From the NCBI GenBank assembly GCA_008933825.1, contig WBUF01000001.1, positions 95,411 to 159,410 on the forward strand: a DNA stretch of 64,000 nucleotides. Reading direction: 5' to 3'. The stretch's first letter is position 1. Each line of letters begins with the position of its first letter. The position numbers and the translations under genes were made by a program. Below are positions 51,097 through 59,902 of this stretch, one piece after another. Source of the stretch: Rhodocyclaceae bacterium (GTDB lineage Bacteria; Pseudomonadota; Gammaproteobacteria; Burkholderiales; Rhodocyclaceae). The notes under the pieces are model-generated. The model was not told where the DNA came from. It did not search any database and saw only the letters and a program-made list of their open reading frames with translations.

Positions 51097-52404
51097 TCAG
51101 GCGTGCGCGAACTCGCGCTTCAGGCCCAGGGTTTCCATGAACGAATCGACGCGATTCTGCGTGCGCACCAGGTCGAACTCGCGCTCGTCGCCCATGTTGC
51201 CCTCGAAGGTCATCACCGGGACGCCGGCGGCGGCCAGGCCAAGGCGGTTTTCCATGATGCCGATCGAGAGGCCTTCGCAGCCGCGGTTCAGGTGCAGCAT
51301 GACGCCGTCCACCTGCCACTCCTTGACGATGGTCTTCATCATCTCGGTCTTCAGGCGCGGGTCGTAGAAGTGCTGCCATTGCGGCTTCGACAGGTTCCAG
51401 TCGCAGTACAGGCGCATGGCCTCCTCGCGCGTGCGCATCTCGATGCCCTTCTCCCAGGGCAGGGTGCGCGGACCCCAGCTGCCGTCCGGCTTGGTCTCGA
51501 AGATGCCTTCGAGGCCGAAGGTGTAGAGCGAACCGATGGAAACGGCGCCGTACTCCTCGAGGTAGCGGAACACCTTGAGGAAGCCCCAGGGCGGCTGCGT
51601 GTCGCTCATGACGCGGCAGCGCTCGTTGGGCACGGCGGCGATGCCACGCTTGACGCGGTCCTTCACCTCGTCGAGGCACTCCTGGTAGAAATCGGCGCAC
51701 CACTTCGAGGATTTCGACAGCGTCGCCAGCACGTAGAGCGAGTACATGGTCTTCTCGTCGAGCGGCGCCGGCTTGACCTTGTTCTCGCAGCAGATGGCCG
51801 CCCACAGCGAGGTGGAGCGCATCTCGTTTTTCACCGCCTCGATGAACAGCTCGTCGTCGAACTTGCGGCCCGTGGTCTTCTCCAGCCATTCGCAGGCTTC
51901 CAGGCCCTGGTTGGTGACGAAGTCGAGGCGTTCTGCCGTCAGATCCTTGTGCGGACCGACCGAGACGTCGATGAAGAAGCTCGGCGTGTCATGTTCCAGC
52001 GTCGACGCCGCCTGGTACCACTTGGCGTGCGAGCAGCAGATCTGCGACTGGAAGTTGAAGTCGGGCTTGGGAAACTCGCCGCCGAACGGAAACTTGTTCA
52101 GGATGATCGAGCCCCAGTAGGTGCGCATATAGGCGCACAGATCGCGGGCGAAGCCGTAGGACTCGGCCGCATCCTGGCACTCCTTGTTGAACTTCTTGTC
52201 CACCGCAATGGTGGCGCCATAGGGCTCGCCGGTGAGCGAATAGACGTCCCTGCCCAGCCCGGCGGGGATGGCGTCGAGCGCCCAGGCGGAGCCGGACCAG
52301 CGCAGCCCTCCTTTCTCGTGGGCCTTGGCGTAGTTGATGTAATACTGCTCGCGCAGTTCCTTGGCCTTCTTCCAGCACTTCAGCGGTTCGGTTGGGTATG
52401 CCAT
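51097..52404 (-). CDS. bzdO: Benzoyl-CoA reductase subunit BzdO (BcrB-like)
   Basis: It is an HgdB-type subunit of the ring-reducing dimer. The protein is 435 aa. Cysteines that may bind the active-site cluster are in [22 protein letters not shown] and [16 protein letters not shown]. Family blocks [27 protein letters not shown] and [15 protein letters not shown] match the B/O subunits. Together with BzdN it holds benzoyl-CoA and a [4Fe-4S] cluster for Birch-like two-electron reduction. It lies 12 bases after bzdN. Confidence 0.92.
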   Translation of the reverse strand: MAYPTEPLKCWKKAKELREQYYINYAKAHEKGGLRWSGSAWALDAIPAGLGRDVYSLTGEPYGATIAVDKKFNKECQDAAESYGFARDLCAYMRTYWGSIILNKFPFGGEFPKPDFNFQSQICCSHAKWYQAASTLEHDTPSFFIDVSVGPHKDLTAERLDFVTNQGLEACEWLEKTTGRKFDDELFIEAVKNEMRSTSLWAAICCENKVKPAPLDEKTMYSLYVLATLSKSSKWCADFYQECLDEVKDRVKRGIAAVPNERCRVMSDTQPPWGFLKVFRYLEEYGAVSIGSLYTFGLEGIFETKPDGSWGPRTLPWEKGIEMRTREEAMRLYCDWNLSKPQWQHFYDPRLKTEMMKTIVKEWQVDGVMLHLNRGCEGLSIGIMENRLGLAAAGVPVMTFEGNMGDEREFDLVRTQNRVDSFMETLGLKREFAHA

Positions 52405-52416
52405 GTCGCGTGACTC

Positions 52417-53553
52417 CTAGAACAGTTCTTCTTCGCGCAGCGTCTCGAGGAAGGCCTCGACGCGGATGCGGAAGGGTCCGAGCGGGTTGGTGATGTCGAA
52501 TTCGAGGAACAGCGTCGGCACGCCGTTGGCCTCCAGGTGGCGCTTCAGGTCCGGATAGTCGCCCTCGTGCGGGTCGCAGAACTTCTGCTGCAGGAAGATG
52601 GCGGCGCGGGCGTTGTAGTCCTTGGCCAGCTTCAGCACGTGGTCGAAGCGGGTGTGCGCCGGATAGTCCTTGGTCGGACAGGCCGGGCGCTCGCAGTAGC
52701 GGTCGGCGATGGTCGCGATCGGGTCGTCCTGCACGCGCGCCTCGTTCCAGAAGTAGCGCGTGCCGGAGCACTGGTCGTCGATGACGATGGTGGAGCCGAC
52801 CGACTCGACCATGGCCATGAAGGAGACGTCGTCGTTCTCCGAGCCGATGGTCATGAAGCGGATGCCTTCCTCGCGGCTGTTCGGCTGCTTGGGCAGTTCG
52901 GCCAGCACGCGCTTGAGCTCCTTGTTGTGCTCCTCCTTGTCCACGAACTGGGCGGTGATCGAGGCATACAGCGCATCGACGCCCGTCACACGCGGATTGG
53001 CTTCCTTGCGGTATTCGAACAGCTCGCGCAGTAGGCGGCGGTTCTCGTTGACGATCTCGATGCCGCGCTTCAGGTCGGCGTCGGCAATCTTCTTGCCGAC
53101 AACGCCCTCCATGAACTCGCGGAATTTCTTCACCTCGGCGTAGTGCATGGTGCGGGCGAAGCGCGACTGCACCTCATTGGGCATCGGCAGGTAGTAATCC
53201 CACTTCACGGTGGGCACGTGCATGCGCCAGGAGTTGAAGGCCTGGCGGTACTGGATGCAGGACTGGGTCAGCGTCACGCCCTCGCAGTATTCGTAGCGGC
53301 CGAGCAGGCCCTGCGCCAGGGAATCGCGGCAGAACGGGCAGAACATGCCGAAGATGTGCGGCTCGGTGACGTTCTGCGGCTCGTGGGCGCCGAGCACGCG
53401 CACCGGCAGCATGCCGGCGGCGATGAGGACTTCCTCGGGCGTGTAGGTGCACATGGTCGCCACCACCTGGCCGCCGGTGCGGGCTTTCCAGGCACGGGCG
53501 TAGTCGTGGCGCTTTTCGTACCACTCCTTGAACTGATTGAACAATCCACTCAT
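52417..53553 (-). CDS. bzdN: Benzoyl-CoA reductase subunit BzdN (BcrC-like)
   Basis: It is the first gene of the leftward operon and the substrate-binding partner of BzdO. The protein is 378 aa. Cys35 in ATMCTYTPEE and Cys72/Cys75 in GMFCPFCRDS are in the HgdB-family cluster region. Later blocks are IVIDDQCSGTRYFWNE and FLQQKFCDPHEGDYP. A ribosome site, CGGGGGATCGACG, precedes the ATG, and an FNR-like promoter lies about 110 bases upstream. Confidence 0.92.
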   Translation of the reverse strand: MSGLFNQFKEWYEKRHDYARAWKARTGGQVVATMCTYTPEEVLIAAGMLPVRVLGAHEPQNVTEPHIFGMFCPFCRDSLAQGLLGRYEYCEGVTLTQSCIQYRQAFNSWRMHVPTVKWDYYLPMPNEVQSRFARTMHYAEVKKFREFMEGVVGKKIADADLKRGIEIVNENRRLLRELFEYRKEANPRVTGVDALYASITAQFVDKEEHNKELKRVLAELPKQPNSREEGIRFMTIGSENDDVSFMAMVESVGSTIVIDDQCSGTRYFWNEARVQDDPIATIADRYCERPACPTKDYPAHTRFDHVLKLAKDYNARAAIFLQQKFCDPHEGDYPDLKRHLEANGVPTLFLEFDITNPLGPFRIRVEAFLETLREEELF

Positions 53554-53638
53554 CGTCGATCCCCCGTTATGGCTGAGAGCCGGGCTGGTTCTCTTGGCCG
53601 TTTTCAGAAAGATGCATTATCATGCTTGAAATAACAAA

Positions 53639-53660
53639 CAAATGCACGATAGAGCATTTG
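53639..53660. promoter_or_regulatory. Inverted repeat at the bzdN transcription start, candidate repressor operator
   Basis: CAAATGC-N8-GCATTTG is a perfect 7-bp inverted repeat covering the predicted +1 (53659). A second GCAT-N4-ATGC pair lies at about 53614-53625. In Azoarcus the BzdR repressor is known to bind TGCA-containing repeats over the bzdN start; the resemblance is suggestive only. Confidence 0.5.
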
Positions 53661-53665
53661 CGACG

Positions 53666-53707
53666 ATTCTAGAAACCATTTGATTGGCGTGGTTTGATCC
53701 AGATCAA
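53666..53707 (-). promoter_or_regulatory. FNR/CRP-type promoter of the bzdNOPQ operon
   Basis: TTGATCTGGATCAA (53707-53694 on the complement) matches TTGAT-N4-ATCAA exactly. Twenty-two bases later is TAGAAT (53671-53666). With a start at 53659 the box is centred at -41.5, the class II activator position. This predicts induction without oxygen. Azoarcus bzdN is known to be driven by the FNR homolog AcpR. Confidence 0.85.
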
Positions 53708-53946
53708 CCAAATCCGTATTTTACGAATGGATTTGATATGCCCCCACTATCTCGCCATGAGCTATTACATATTGTTTAATAAGATATTTCTTTAAATAAT
53801 CGAAAAATCCGTACTGATGGTATGGCAACAGATCATACAGATCGCCACCTGAGTTGACTGCTCTGCCAGAAATGCTGTGATGCGATCTTCCGCTCGACTT
53901 TGAAGTTGCCAAACACATGTGTGAAGCAAGGTTTTTAGCCTTTCGC
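53708..53946. other. AT-rich, gene-free middle of the divergent bzd spacer
   Basis: These 239 bases are distinctly richer in A and T than the coding DNA around them. One open frame (complement 53960-53721) lacks a ribosome site and has no family features. The stretch could bind nucleoid proteins such as IHF that help bend the divergent promoters, but I see no clear site. Confidence 0.4.
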
Positions 53947-53989
53947 TTGACGCAGATCAAATAGAGCAGCCCTATGGCTCACCTAGAAT
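53947..53989 (+). promoter_or_regulatory. FNR-like promoter of the rightward bzd operon
   Basis: TTGACGCAGATCAA (53947-53960) has one mismatch to the FNR consensus. Twenty-three bases later comes TAGAAT (53984-53989), giving a start near 53996 and a box centred about -42.5. The core CTAGAATCG is identical to that of the leftward promoter, and a palindromic ATGCAT lies at the start site. The leader to the bzdV-like gene is about 115 bases. Confidence 0.7.
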
Positions 53990-54110
53990 CGCATAAATGC
54001 ATTCTAGTACCTGTTGAATTTGCACAATGCGGTATGTTGCATGTTTCTCAGGGCCCCGGGAGTTTTATCCGCCCGAGGGATACAAGGCGGCTGCTGCGAG
54101 GAAACACATC

Positions 54111-56651
54111 ATGGGAACCAGTCTTCAGTCAATCGTATGGTGGAAAAAGCCGGCCGGCAATGCCGTCCCGGCCGGCCCGCTGGTGAAGCTCAGCATCGAC
54201 GGCAAGCCCGTCGAGGCGCCCGCCGGGGTATCGCTGCTCTCCGCCGCCAGCGCCGCCGGCATCTACATCCCGTCGCTGTGCGCCCACCCCGATCTGCCGC
54301 CTGCCTGCCAGCGCGGCAACGGCGAGGGCGCCTGCAACCTGTGCGTGGTGGAAATCGCCGGCACCGCCGGCATGCGCACCTCCTGCGCCATCGCGGTCGA
54401 GGAAGGCATGGCGGTGACGACGAAATCGCCGGCCATCGACAAGCTGCGCCAGGAACGCATCGCCAAGGTCCTCGGCAACCACCCGCACAACTGCCTCACC
54501 TGCCCGCAGCGGGAAGGCTGCAGCCGCACCACCTGTTCCTTCGGCAACCCGGTCGAGCAGCGCTGCTGCTCGATCTTCCACACCTGCGAGCTGCGCAAGG
54601 TGTCCGACTTCATCGGCATCCCGGCGACGACGCCGAACTACAAGCCCATCCAGCTGCCCGTCATCAAGGACGAGCCCTTCTACGACCGCGACTACAACCT
54701 GTGCATCGACTGCCGCCGCTGCCTGGTGGCCTGCAACGAGGTGCGCGGCGTCGGCTGCCTGGAAGTCAAGGAGACCGAGGGCCGCAAGTGGGTCGGCACC
54801 ATCGCGCCGACGCTGATCGAGTCCGGCTGCAAGTTCTGCTCCGCCTGCGTCACCGTCTGCCCGACCGGGGCGCTGATGGACCGCACGCTCGACGTGGCGC
54901 GCAAGGAGGAATCGCAGGTGCCGTGCAAGCACACCTGCCCGGCCGGCATCGACGTGCCGCGCTACGTGCAGCTGGTCGGCCTCGGCAAGTATTCCGAGGC
55001 GGTCGCCGTGGTGCGCGAAAAGCTGCCCTTCCCCGGCATCCTCGGCCGCGCCTGCTTCTCGCCCTGCGAGTCGGCCTGCCGGCGCAAGCATCTCGACGAG
55101 CCGGTGTCGATCCGCAGCCTGAAGCGCATCGCCGCCGACAACGACACCGGCCTGTGGCGCCAGTACTCCAAGCAGCTGCCGCCGACCGGCAGGAAGGCCG
55201 CCATCATCGGCGCCGGCCCGGCCGGCCTCACCGCCGCCTACTACCTCGCCAAGAAGGGCCACAGCGTCACCGTCTTCGACGCCCTGCCCGCCGCCGGCGG
55301 CATGGCGCGCTACGGTATTCCCTCCTACCGCGTGCCGCTGGAGGTCATCGACAAGGAAGTCGCCGAGGTGACTGCTCTCGGCGTCGAGATCCGCTACAAC
55401 AGCCGCGTCGAGAAGATCGACGAGCTCTTCGCCGAGGGCTATGAAGCCGTCTTCATCGGCATCGGCGCCCAGGGCGGCGACCAGCTCGGCCTGCCCGGCG
55501 ACAACCTGCCCAACGTCATCGACAGCCCGACCTTCCTGCGCGCCGTGACGCTCGGCCTGATCGGCACGCCGGGCACCGACATCGTCATCGGCAGGAAGGT
55601 GGCCGTCATCGGCGGCGGCAACGTCGCCACCGACAACGCCCGCTCCTCGCGCCGCTTCGGCGCCGCGGTGGACATGGTCTATCGCCGCACCCGCGAGGAA
55701 ATGCCGGCGCGCGAGGACGAGATCCAGGGCTGCATCGACGAGGGCGTCAACCTGCGCTTCCTGCTGGCGCCGAAGAAGATCGAGCTGAACGAGACCGGCA
55801 GCTCGCGCCTGAAAATCACCTACGCCAAGATGGAACTGGGCGAGCCCGACGCTTCCGGCCGCCGCCGCCCGGTGGAGGTTCCCGGCAGCGAGTTCGCCGA
55901 GGACGTCGACCTCGTCATCGCCGCCATCGGCCAATACCCGAAGAAGCACGAGGGCTTCGGCGTGCAGACCGACGGCAAGGGCCGCATCGTCGTGCGCGAG
56001 GACAGCATGCTCACCAGCCGACCCGGCGTATACGCCGGCGGCGATTGCGTGCTGGGGCCCTCGACCCTGATCGAGTCGGTCGCCCAGGGCCGCGTCGCCG
56101 CTTCAGCAATCGATAGTCAGCTCGGCGGGGACGGCGACATCGAAGAGACGCTGCTGCCGAACTGGGACACCGACCCGCACATCGGCCGCGAAGAGGGCTT
56201 CAACCAGGTCAAGCGCTTCCACCCGATCTTCATCGACCCGGCCAGGCGCGACAACTGGGACGAGGTCGAGCTCGGTTTCGACGAGAAGACGGCGCAGGCC
56301 GAGGCGTTGCGCTGCCTGAAGTGCAACCTGGCGGCGAAGATCGAGGACATGGTGCTGCCGCCGGAGTCGTGGCTGGAGCTGAACGAGGCCAACGTCGCCG
56401 GCGTCACGACCGAATCCGGCGTCTACCAGCTGCTCGACGCCGACAAGAAGGTGCTCGCCATCAAGGGCGTGGAGAACCTGCGCGAGGGCCTGCAGGGCAT
56501 GATCGGCAAGTCCGACGAGGCGAAGTACTTCGTCTTCGAGGAGGCGCCCTTCTTCAGCCAGCGCGAGAACCAGCTGGTGCAGGCCTACATGGAACAATAC
56601 GGGTCGATGCCCAAGGGCGTCGGCGCCGACGAGATGGACGACCTGTTTTAA
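54111..56651 (+). CDS. bzdV: NAD(P)H:ferredoxin oxidoreductase-like flavo-iron-sulfur protein (BzdV-like)
   Basis: The protein is 846 aa from MGTSLQSIVWWKKP, with GAGGAAAC upstream. A NuoG-like [2Fe-2S] domain comes first (C57, C66/C75/C78, C92), then the NCLTCPQREGC block. Two [4Fe-4S] motifs follow near residues 198-250 (CIDCRRCLVAC, CKFCSACVTVC). A GltD-like flavoprotein starts at about residue 270. Its FAD motif is IIGAGPAGLTAAYYL (about 367), its NAD(P) motif is VIGGGNVATD (about 500), and the end has RCLKCNLAA. It is predicted to reduce the ferredoxin that feeds benzoyl-CoA reductase. The direction and pyridine nucleotide are not settled by sequence. Confidence 0.85.
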   Translation: MGTSLQSIVWWKKPAGNAVPAGPLVKLSIDGKPVEAPAGVSLLSAASAAGIYIPSLCAHPDLPPACQRGNGEGACNLCVVEIAGTAGMRTSCAIAVEEGMAVTTKSPAIDKLRQERIAKVLGNHPHNCLTCPQREGCSRTTCSFGNPVEQRCCSIFHTCELRKVSDFIGIPATTPNYKPIQLPVIKDEPFYDRDYNLCIDCRRCLVACNEVRGVGCLEVKETEGRKWVGTIAPTLIESGCKFCSACVTVCPTGALMDRTLDVARKEESQVPCKHTCPAGIDVPRYVQLVGLGKYSEAVAVVREKLPFPGILGRACFSPCESACRRKHLDEPVSIRSLKRIAADNDTGLWRQYSKQLPPTGRKAAIIGAGPAGLTAAYYLAKKGHSVTVFDALPAAGGMARYGIPSYRVPLEVIDKEVAEVTALGVEIRYNSRVEKIDELFAEGYEAVFIGIGAQGGDQLGLPGDNLPNVIDSPTFLRAVTLGLIGTPGTDIVIGRKVAVIGGGNVATDNARSSRRFGAAVDMVYRRTREEMPAREDEIQGCIDEGVNLRFLLAPKKIELNETGSSRLKITYAKMELGEPDASGRRRPVEVPGSEFAEDVDLVIAAIGQYPKKHEGFGVQTDGKGRIVVREDSMLTSRPGVYAGGDCVLGPSTLIESVAQGRVAASAIDSQLGGDGDIEETLLPNWDTDPHIGREEGFNQVKRFHPIFIDPARRDNWDEVELGFDEKTAQAEALRCLKCNLAAKIEDMVLPPESWLELNEANVAGVTTESGVYQLLDADKKVLAIKGVENLREGLQGMIGKSDEAKYFVFEEAPFFSQRENQLVQAYMEQYGSMPKGVGADEMDDLF

Positions 56652-56663
56652 CTAGGGGAAACA

Positions 56664-57437
56664 ATGGAAGCATTCAAGTTCCTGAACTACACCGTCGCCG
56701 ATGCGCTGGCGACCATCACCATCAACCGGCCGCCGCATAACGTCCTCGACATCGCGGTGATGGAGGAGCTCAACCGCGCCCTGGACATCGCCGCGCGCGA
56801 GGAATCGGCCAAGATGCTGATGATCACCGCCGCCGGCGAAAAGGTGTTCTCCGCCGGCGTCGACGTCATGGACCACACGCCGGACAAGGTGGTGCAGATG
56901 ATCGACGTCTTCCACGGCATCCTCAAGCGCCTGATGGTGTTCCCGCTGCCGACGGTGGCGGCGCTGAACGGCTCGGCCATGGGCGGCGGCTGCGAACTGG
57001 CGCTCGCCTGCGACATGGCCGTGGCCACCGAAGACACCCGCATCGGCCAGCCGGAGATCAAGCTCGGCGTCTTCCCGCCCATCGCCGCCATCCTCATGCC
57101 GCGCATCATGCCGCTGCCGAAAGTGATGGAACTGCTGTTGGGCGGCGGCCTCATCACCGCCCAGGAGGCGCTCGCCCTCGGCCTGCTCAACCGCGTCTTC
57201 CCGCGCGCCAGCTTCGCCCAGGACACGCAGGCCTTCCTCGGCCAGTTCCTCAACCTCTCGCGCGTGGCGCTGATGTACACCAAGAAGGCGGTGCGCGAGG
57301 CGGCCGGCAAACCCTTCTTCGAGGCGCTGTTTACCGTCGAGCAGATCTACCTGAAGGACCTGATGGCCACCGCCGACGCCGTCGAAGGCCTGAACTCCTT
57401 CATGGAGAAACGCAAGCCGATGTGGCAGAACAAGTAA
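56664..57437 (+). CDS. bzdW: Cyclohexa-1,5-diene-1-carbonyl-CoA hydratase
   Basis: It adds water to the dienoyl-CoA made by benzoyl-CoA reductase, giving 6-hydroxycyclohex-1-ene-1-carbonyl-CoA. The protein is a 257-aa crotonase, the same length as Thauera Dch. The oxyanion hole is in SAGVDVMDH and NGSAMGGGCELALACD. AGGGGAAA lies 6 bases upstream. It follows bzdV by 12 bases and precedes the dehydrogenase, so the order matches the pathway. Confidence 0.9.
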   Translation: MEAFKFLNYTVADALATITINRPPHNVLDIAVMEELNRALDIAAREESAKMLMITAAGEKVFSAGVDVMDHTPDKVVQMIDVFHGILKRLMVFPLPTVAALNGSAMGGGCELALACDMAVATEDTRIGQPEIKLGVFPPIAAILMPRIMPLPKVMELLLGGGLITAQEALALGLLNRVFPRASFAQDTQAFLGQFLNLSRVALMYTKKAVREAAGKPFFEALFTVEQIYLKDLMATADAVEGLNSFMEKRKPMWQNK

Positions 57438-57454
57438 TACGACCTGGAGACAAA

Positions 57455-58525
57455 ATGATCCCGAAAACCATCCAAACCTGGCAGATGGCCGAGCCGGGCA
57501 AGCTCCTGCGCACGGAGATCCCGATGCCGGCGCTCGGCCCCGGCGAGGCGCTCGTCGAGATCCGCGGCTGCGGCGTCTGCCACACTGATCTCTCCTACTT
57601 CTACATGGGCGTGCCGACGGTGCAAAAACCGCCGCTCTCCCTCGGCCACGAGATTTCCGGCGTGGTCGTCGCCGGCGACGAGCCGCTGATGATCGGCAAG
57701 GAAGTCATCGTCCCGGCAGTGCTCCCCTGCAACAACTGCGAGATCTGCAAGTCCGGCCGCGGCAACCGCTGCCTCGCCCAGAAGATGCCGGGCAACTCGA
57801 TGGGCATCTACGGCGGCTACTCCAGCCACATCCCGGTGCCGGCCAAGGACCTCTGTGTGGTACATGGCCGCGGCAACATCCCGCTCGAACATCTTTCCGT
57901 CGTGGCCGACGCCGTCACCACGCCCTACCAGGCGGCCAAGCGCGCCAATCTCCAGCCCGGCGATCGGGTCATCGTCATCGGCGCCGCCGGCGGCGTCGGC
58001 AGCTTCATGACGCAGACCGCCAAGGGCTTCGGCGCCAAGGCGGTGATCGGCATCGACATCAACGACGAAAAGCTGGAATTCATGAAGGGCTATGGGGCGG
58101 ATGCCACCATCAACCCGAAGGGCAAGAGCGCCAAGGAAGTGAAGGAACTCTTCAAGGCCATCTGCAAGGAAAAGGGCGTCCCCTCCAACTACGGCTGGAA
58201 GATCTTCGAAGTCACCGGAACCAAGCCCGGCCAGGAGCTGGCGCTGTCCCTGCTCTCCTTCGTCGGCATGCTGGTCATCGTCGGCTACGGCACCGACGAG
58301 ACCTCCTACATGCTGTCGAAGCTGATGGCCTTCGACGCCGAGCTGATCGGCACCTGGGGCTGCCCGCCCGCGGCCTACCCGCAGGTGCTCGACATGTGCG
58401 TCGACGGCCGCATCGCCCTCGGCCCCTTCGTCGAGACGCGGCCGATGAGCCAGATCGAACAGGTCTTCGACGAAGCCCACCACGGCAAGCTGAAGAAGCG
58501 CGTCGTGCTCACCCCCGACTTTTGA
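57455..58525 (+). CDS. bzdX: 6-hydroxycyclohex-1-ene-1-carbonyl-CoA dehydrogenase
   Basis: It oxidises the hydroxy group to give 6-oxocyclohex-1-ene-1-carbonyl-CoA, using NAD. The protein is a 356-aa zinc alcohol dehydrogenase type from MIPKTIQTWQ. The catalytic zinc Cys is in GCGVCHTD with His in LGHEISG. The structural zinc cysteines are in PCNNCEICKSGRGNRC, and the nucleotide loop is IGAAGGVGSFMTQ. It lies 17 bases after the hydratase. Confidence 0.92.
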   Translation: MIPKTIQTWQMAEPGKLLRTEIPMPALGPGEALVEIRGCGVCHTDLSYFYMGVPTVQKPPLSLGHEISGVVVAGDEPLMIGKEVIVPAVLPCNNCEICKSGRGNRCLAQKMPGNSMGIYGGYSSHIPVPAKDLCVVHGRGNIPLEHLSVVADAVTTPYQAAKRANLQPGDRVIVIGAAGGVGSFMTQTAKGFGAKAVIGIDINDEKLEFMKGYGADATINPKGKSAKEVKELFKAICKEKGVPSNYGWKIFEVTGTKPGQELALSLLSFVGMLVIVGYGTDETSYMLSKLMAFDAELIGTWGCPPAAYPQVLDMCVDGRIALGPFVETRPMSQIEQVFDEAHHGKLKKRVVLTPDF

Positions 58526-58530
58526 TGAAA

Positions 58531-58644
58531 ACCTTCACCACCAAGACTCAAAGTACACCAAGGGCCACCAAGCAAAGCCCTTCCAGGATGTTGCCATCCT
58601 GCTTTCTTGGTGCATCTTGGTGTCCTTGGTGTCTTGGTGGTTCG
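58531..58644. repeat. Interspersed-repeat-like long hairpin between bzdX and bzdY
   Basis: The arms are built of ACCAAG-type units: ACCACCAAGACT ... TACACCAAGGGCCACCAAG on the left, and their complement CTTGGTGCATCTTGGTGTCC ... TTGGTGG on the right. The tip is a perfect inner hairpin, CAGGATG/CATCCTG. This type of ACACCAAGG repeat is common between genes in environmental Proteobacteria and resembles a REP or MITE. It lies inside the rightward operon. Confidence 0.7.
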
Positions 58645-58669
58645 CTTTATTAATTCTCAGGAGAAAAAC

Positions 58670-59800
58670 ATGGCACTCGAATGGCTGCGCCGCGACAACG
58701 AGCTGAAGGACCACCAGCTCTTCGACAACTCCCACTTCGGCAAGGACGCGCCGACGGTGATCTACGAGGAGCGTCCCATCGTCGACGACAAGGGCGCCAG
58801 GGTCGACGGCCTCTACTCGGCCTGGATCTGGCTCAACAACCCGTCGCAGTACAACTCCTACACCACCGAGATGGTGAAGGGCGTCATCGCCGGCTTCCAG
58901 AAGGCCTCGAGCGACCGCAAGATCGTCGCCGTGGTGTTCGCCGCCGTCGGCGACAAGGCCTTCTGCACCGGCGGCAACACCGCCGAGTACTCGGCCTACT
59001 ATTCCAGGCGGCCGAACGAATACGGCGAGTACATGGACCTCTTCAACGCCATGGTCGACGGCATCCTCAACTGCAAGAAGCCGGTGATCTGCCGCGTGAA
59101 CGGCATGCGCGTCGCCGGCGGCCAGGAGATCGGCATGGCCACCGACCTGACCGTCACCTCCGACCTCGCCGTGTTCGGCCAGGCCGGCCCCAAGCACGGC
59201 TCGGCGCCGGACGGCGGCTCCACCGACTTCCTGCCCTGGATGCTGAACATGGAAGACGCCATGTACAACTGCATCTCCTGCGAGACCTGGAGCGCCTACA
59301 AGATGAAGGCGAAGAACCTGGTCACCAAGGTCGTGCCGGTGCTGAAGAAGGACGGCAAGTGGGTGCGCAACCCCCTGGTGCGCACCGACACCTATGTCGA
59401 TGACGGCGAGATCGTCTACGGCGAACCCGTCGCCGCCGACAAGGTCGCCGCCGGCAAGGCGCTGATGGCCGAGTGCAAGACCGACTTCGAACTGCTCGAT
59501 GCCGAGGTGAACCGCCTGGTGTGGAAGTTCGCCAACCTCTTCCCCCTGTGTCTGATGAAATCCATCGACGGCATCCGCGCCAAGAAGAAGTTCTTCTGGG
59601 ACCAGATGAAGCTCGCCAACCGCCACTGGCTGGCCGCCAACATGAACCACGAGGCCTGGCTCGGCTTCAACGCCTTCGACGCCAAGAAGGTCACCGGCAA
59701 GGATCTGATCGATTTCATCAAGTACCGCCAGCTCGTCGCCGAGGGCGCCCTCTTCGACGAGAAGTGGGCCGAGCAGGTGCTGGCCAAGCCGAAGGGCTGA
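58670..59800 (+). CDS. bzdY: 6-oxocyclohex-1-ene-1-carbonyl-CoA hydrolase (ring-opening)
   Basis: It adds two waters and cleaves the ring to 3-hydroxypimelyl-CoA. The protein is 376 aa, the same size as Thauera Oah, from MALEWLRRDNELKDH; CAGGAG lies 8 bases upstream. It is a crotonase fold with FCTGGNTAEYSAYYS and NGMRVAGGQEIGMATDL. It ends the rightward operon at a terminator. Confidence 0.93.
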   Translation: MALEWLRRDNELKDHQLFDNSHFGKDAPTVIYEERPIVDDKGARVDGLYSAWIWLNNPSQYNSYTTEMVKGVIAGFQKASSDRKIVAVVFAAVGDKAFCTGGNTAEYSAYYSRRPNEYGEYMDLFNAMVDGILNCKKPVICRVNGMRVAGGQEIGMATDLTVTSDLAVFGQAGPKHGSAPDGGSTDFLPWMLNMEDAMYNCISCETWSAYKMKAKNLVTKVVPVLKKDGKWVRNPLVRTDTYVDDGEIVYGEPVAADKVAAGKALMAECKTDFELLDAEVNRLVWKFANLFPLCLMKSIDGIRAKKKFFWDQMKLANRHWLAANMNHEAWLGFNAFDAKKVTGKDLIDFIKYRQLVAEGALFDEKWAEQVLAKPKG

Positions 59801-59809
59801 TCGACCCCC

Positions 59810-59833
59810 GGCCCGCTTCGGCGGGCCTTTTCT
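59810..59833 (+). terminator. Rho-independent terminator of the rightward bzd operon
   Basis: GGCCCGC-TTCG-GCGGGCC (59810-59827) followed by TTTTCT. A UUCG tetraloop caps a 7-bp GC stem. Confidence 0.9.
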
Positions 59834-59853
59834 GATTTCCCTGCCTCCGTGCA

Positions 59854-59886
59854 TTGACTCGCCCAGACGCAATGTATACAGTATCC
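59854..59886 (+). promoter_or_regulatory. Promoter and GntR-type operator of the flavoenzyme gene
   Basis: TTGACT (59854-59859), 17 bases, TACAGT (59877-59882). The palindrome TGTATACA (59873-59880) covers the -10, and the full motif TGTATACAGTATCC (59873-59886) recurs before the GntR gene. TGTATACA is typical of FCD-class GntR operators. Confidence 0.75.
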
Positions 59887-59902
59887 ATAAGGAGGATCCG
59901 GC

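Noticed and set aside
53721..53960. A 79-codon minus-strand frame in the bzd divergent spacer
   Set aside because: No ribosome site and no family features. It overlaps the FNR-like box and lies in AT-rich regulatory DNA.
54129..55949. A 606-codon minus-strand frame opposite the BzdV-like gene
   Set aside because: It is antisense to a protein with many intact cofactor motifs, and it has no motif of its own.
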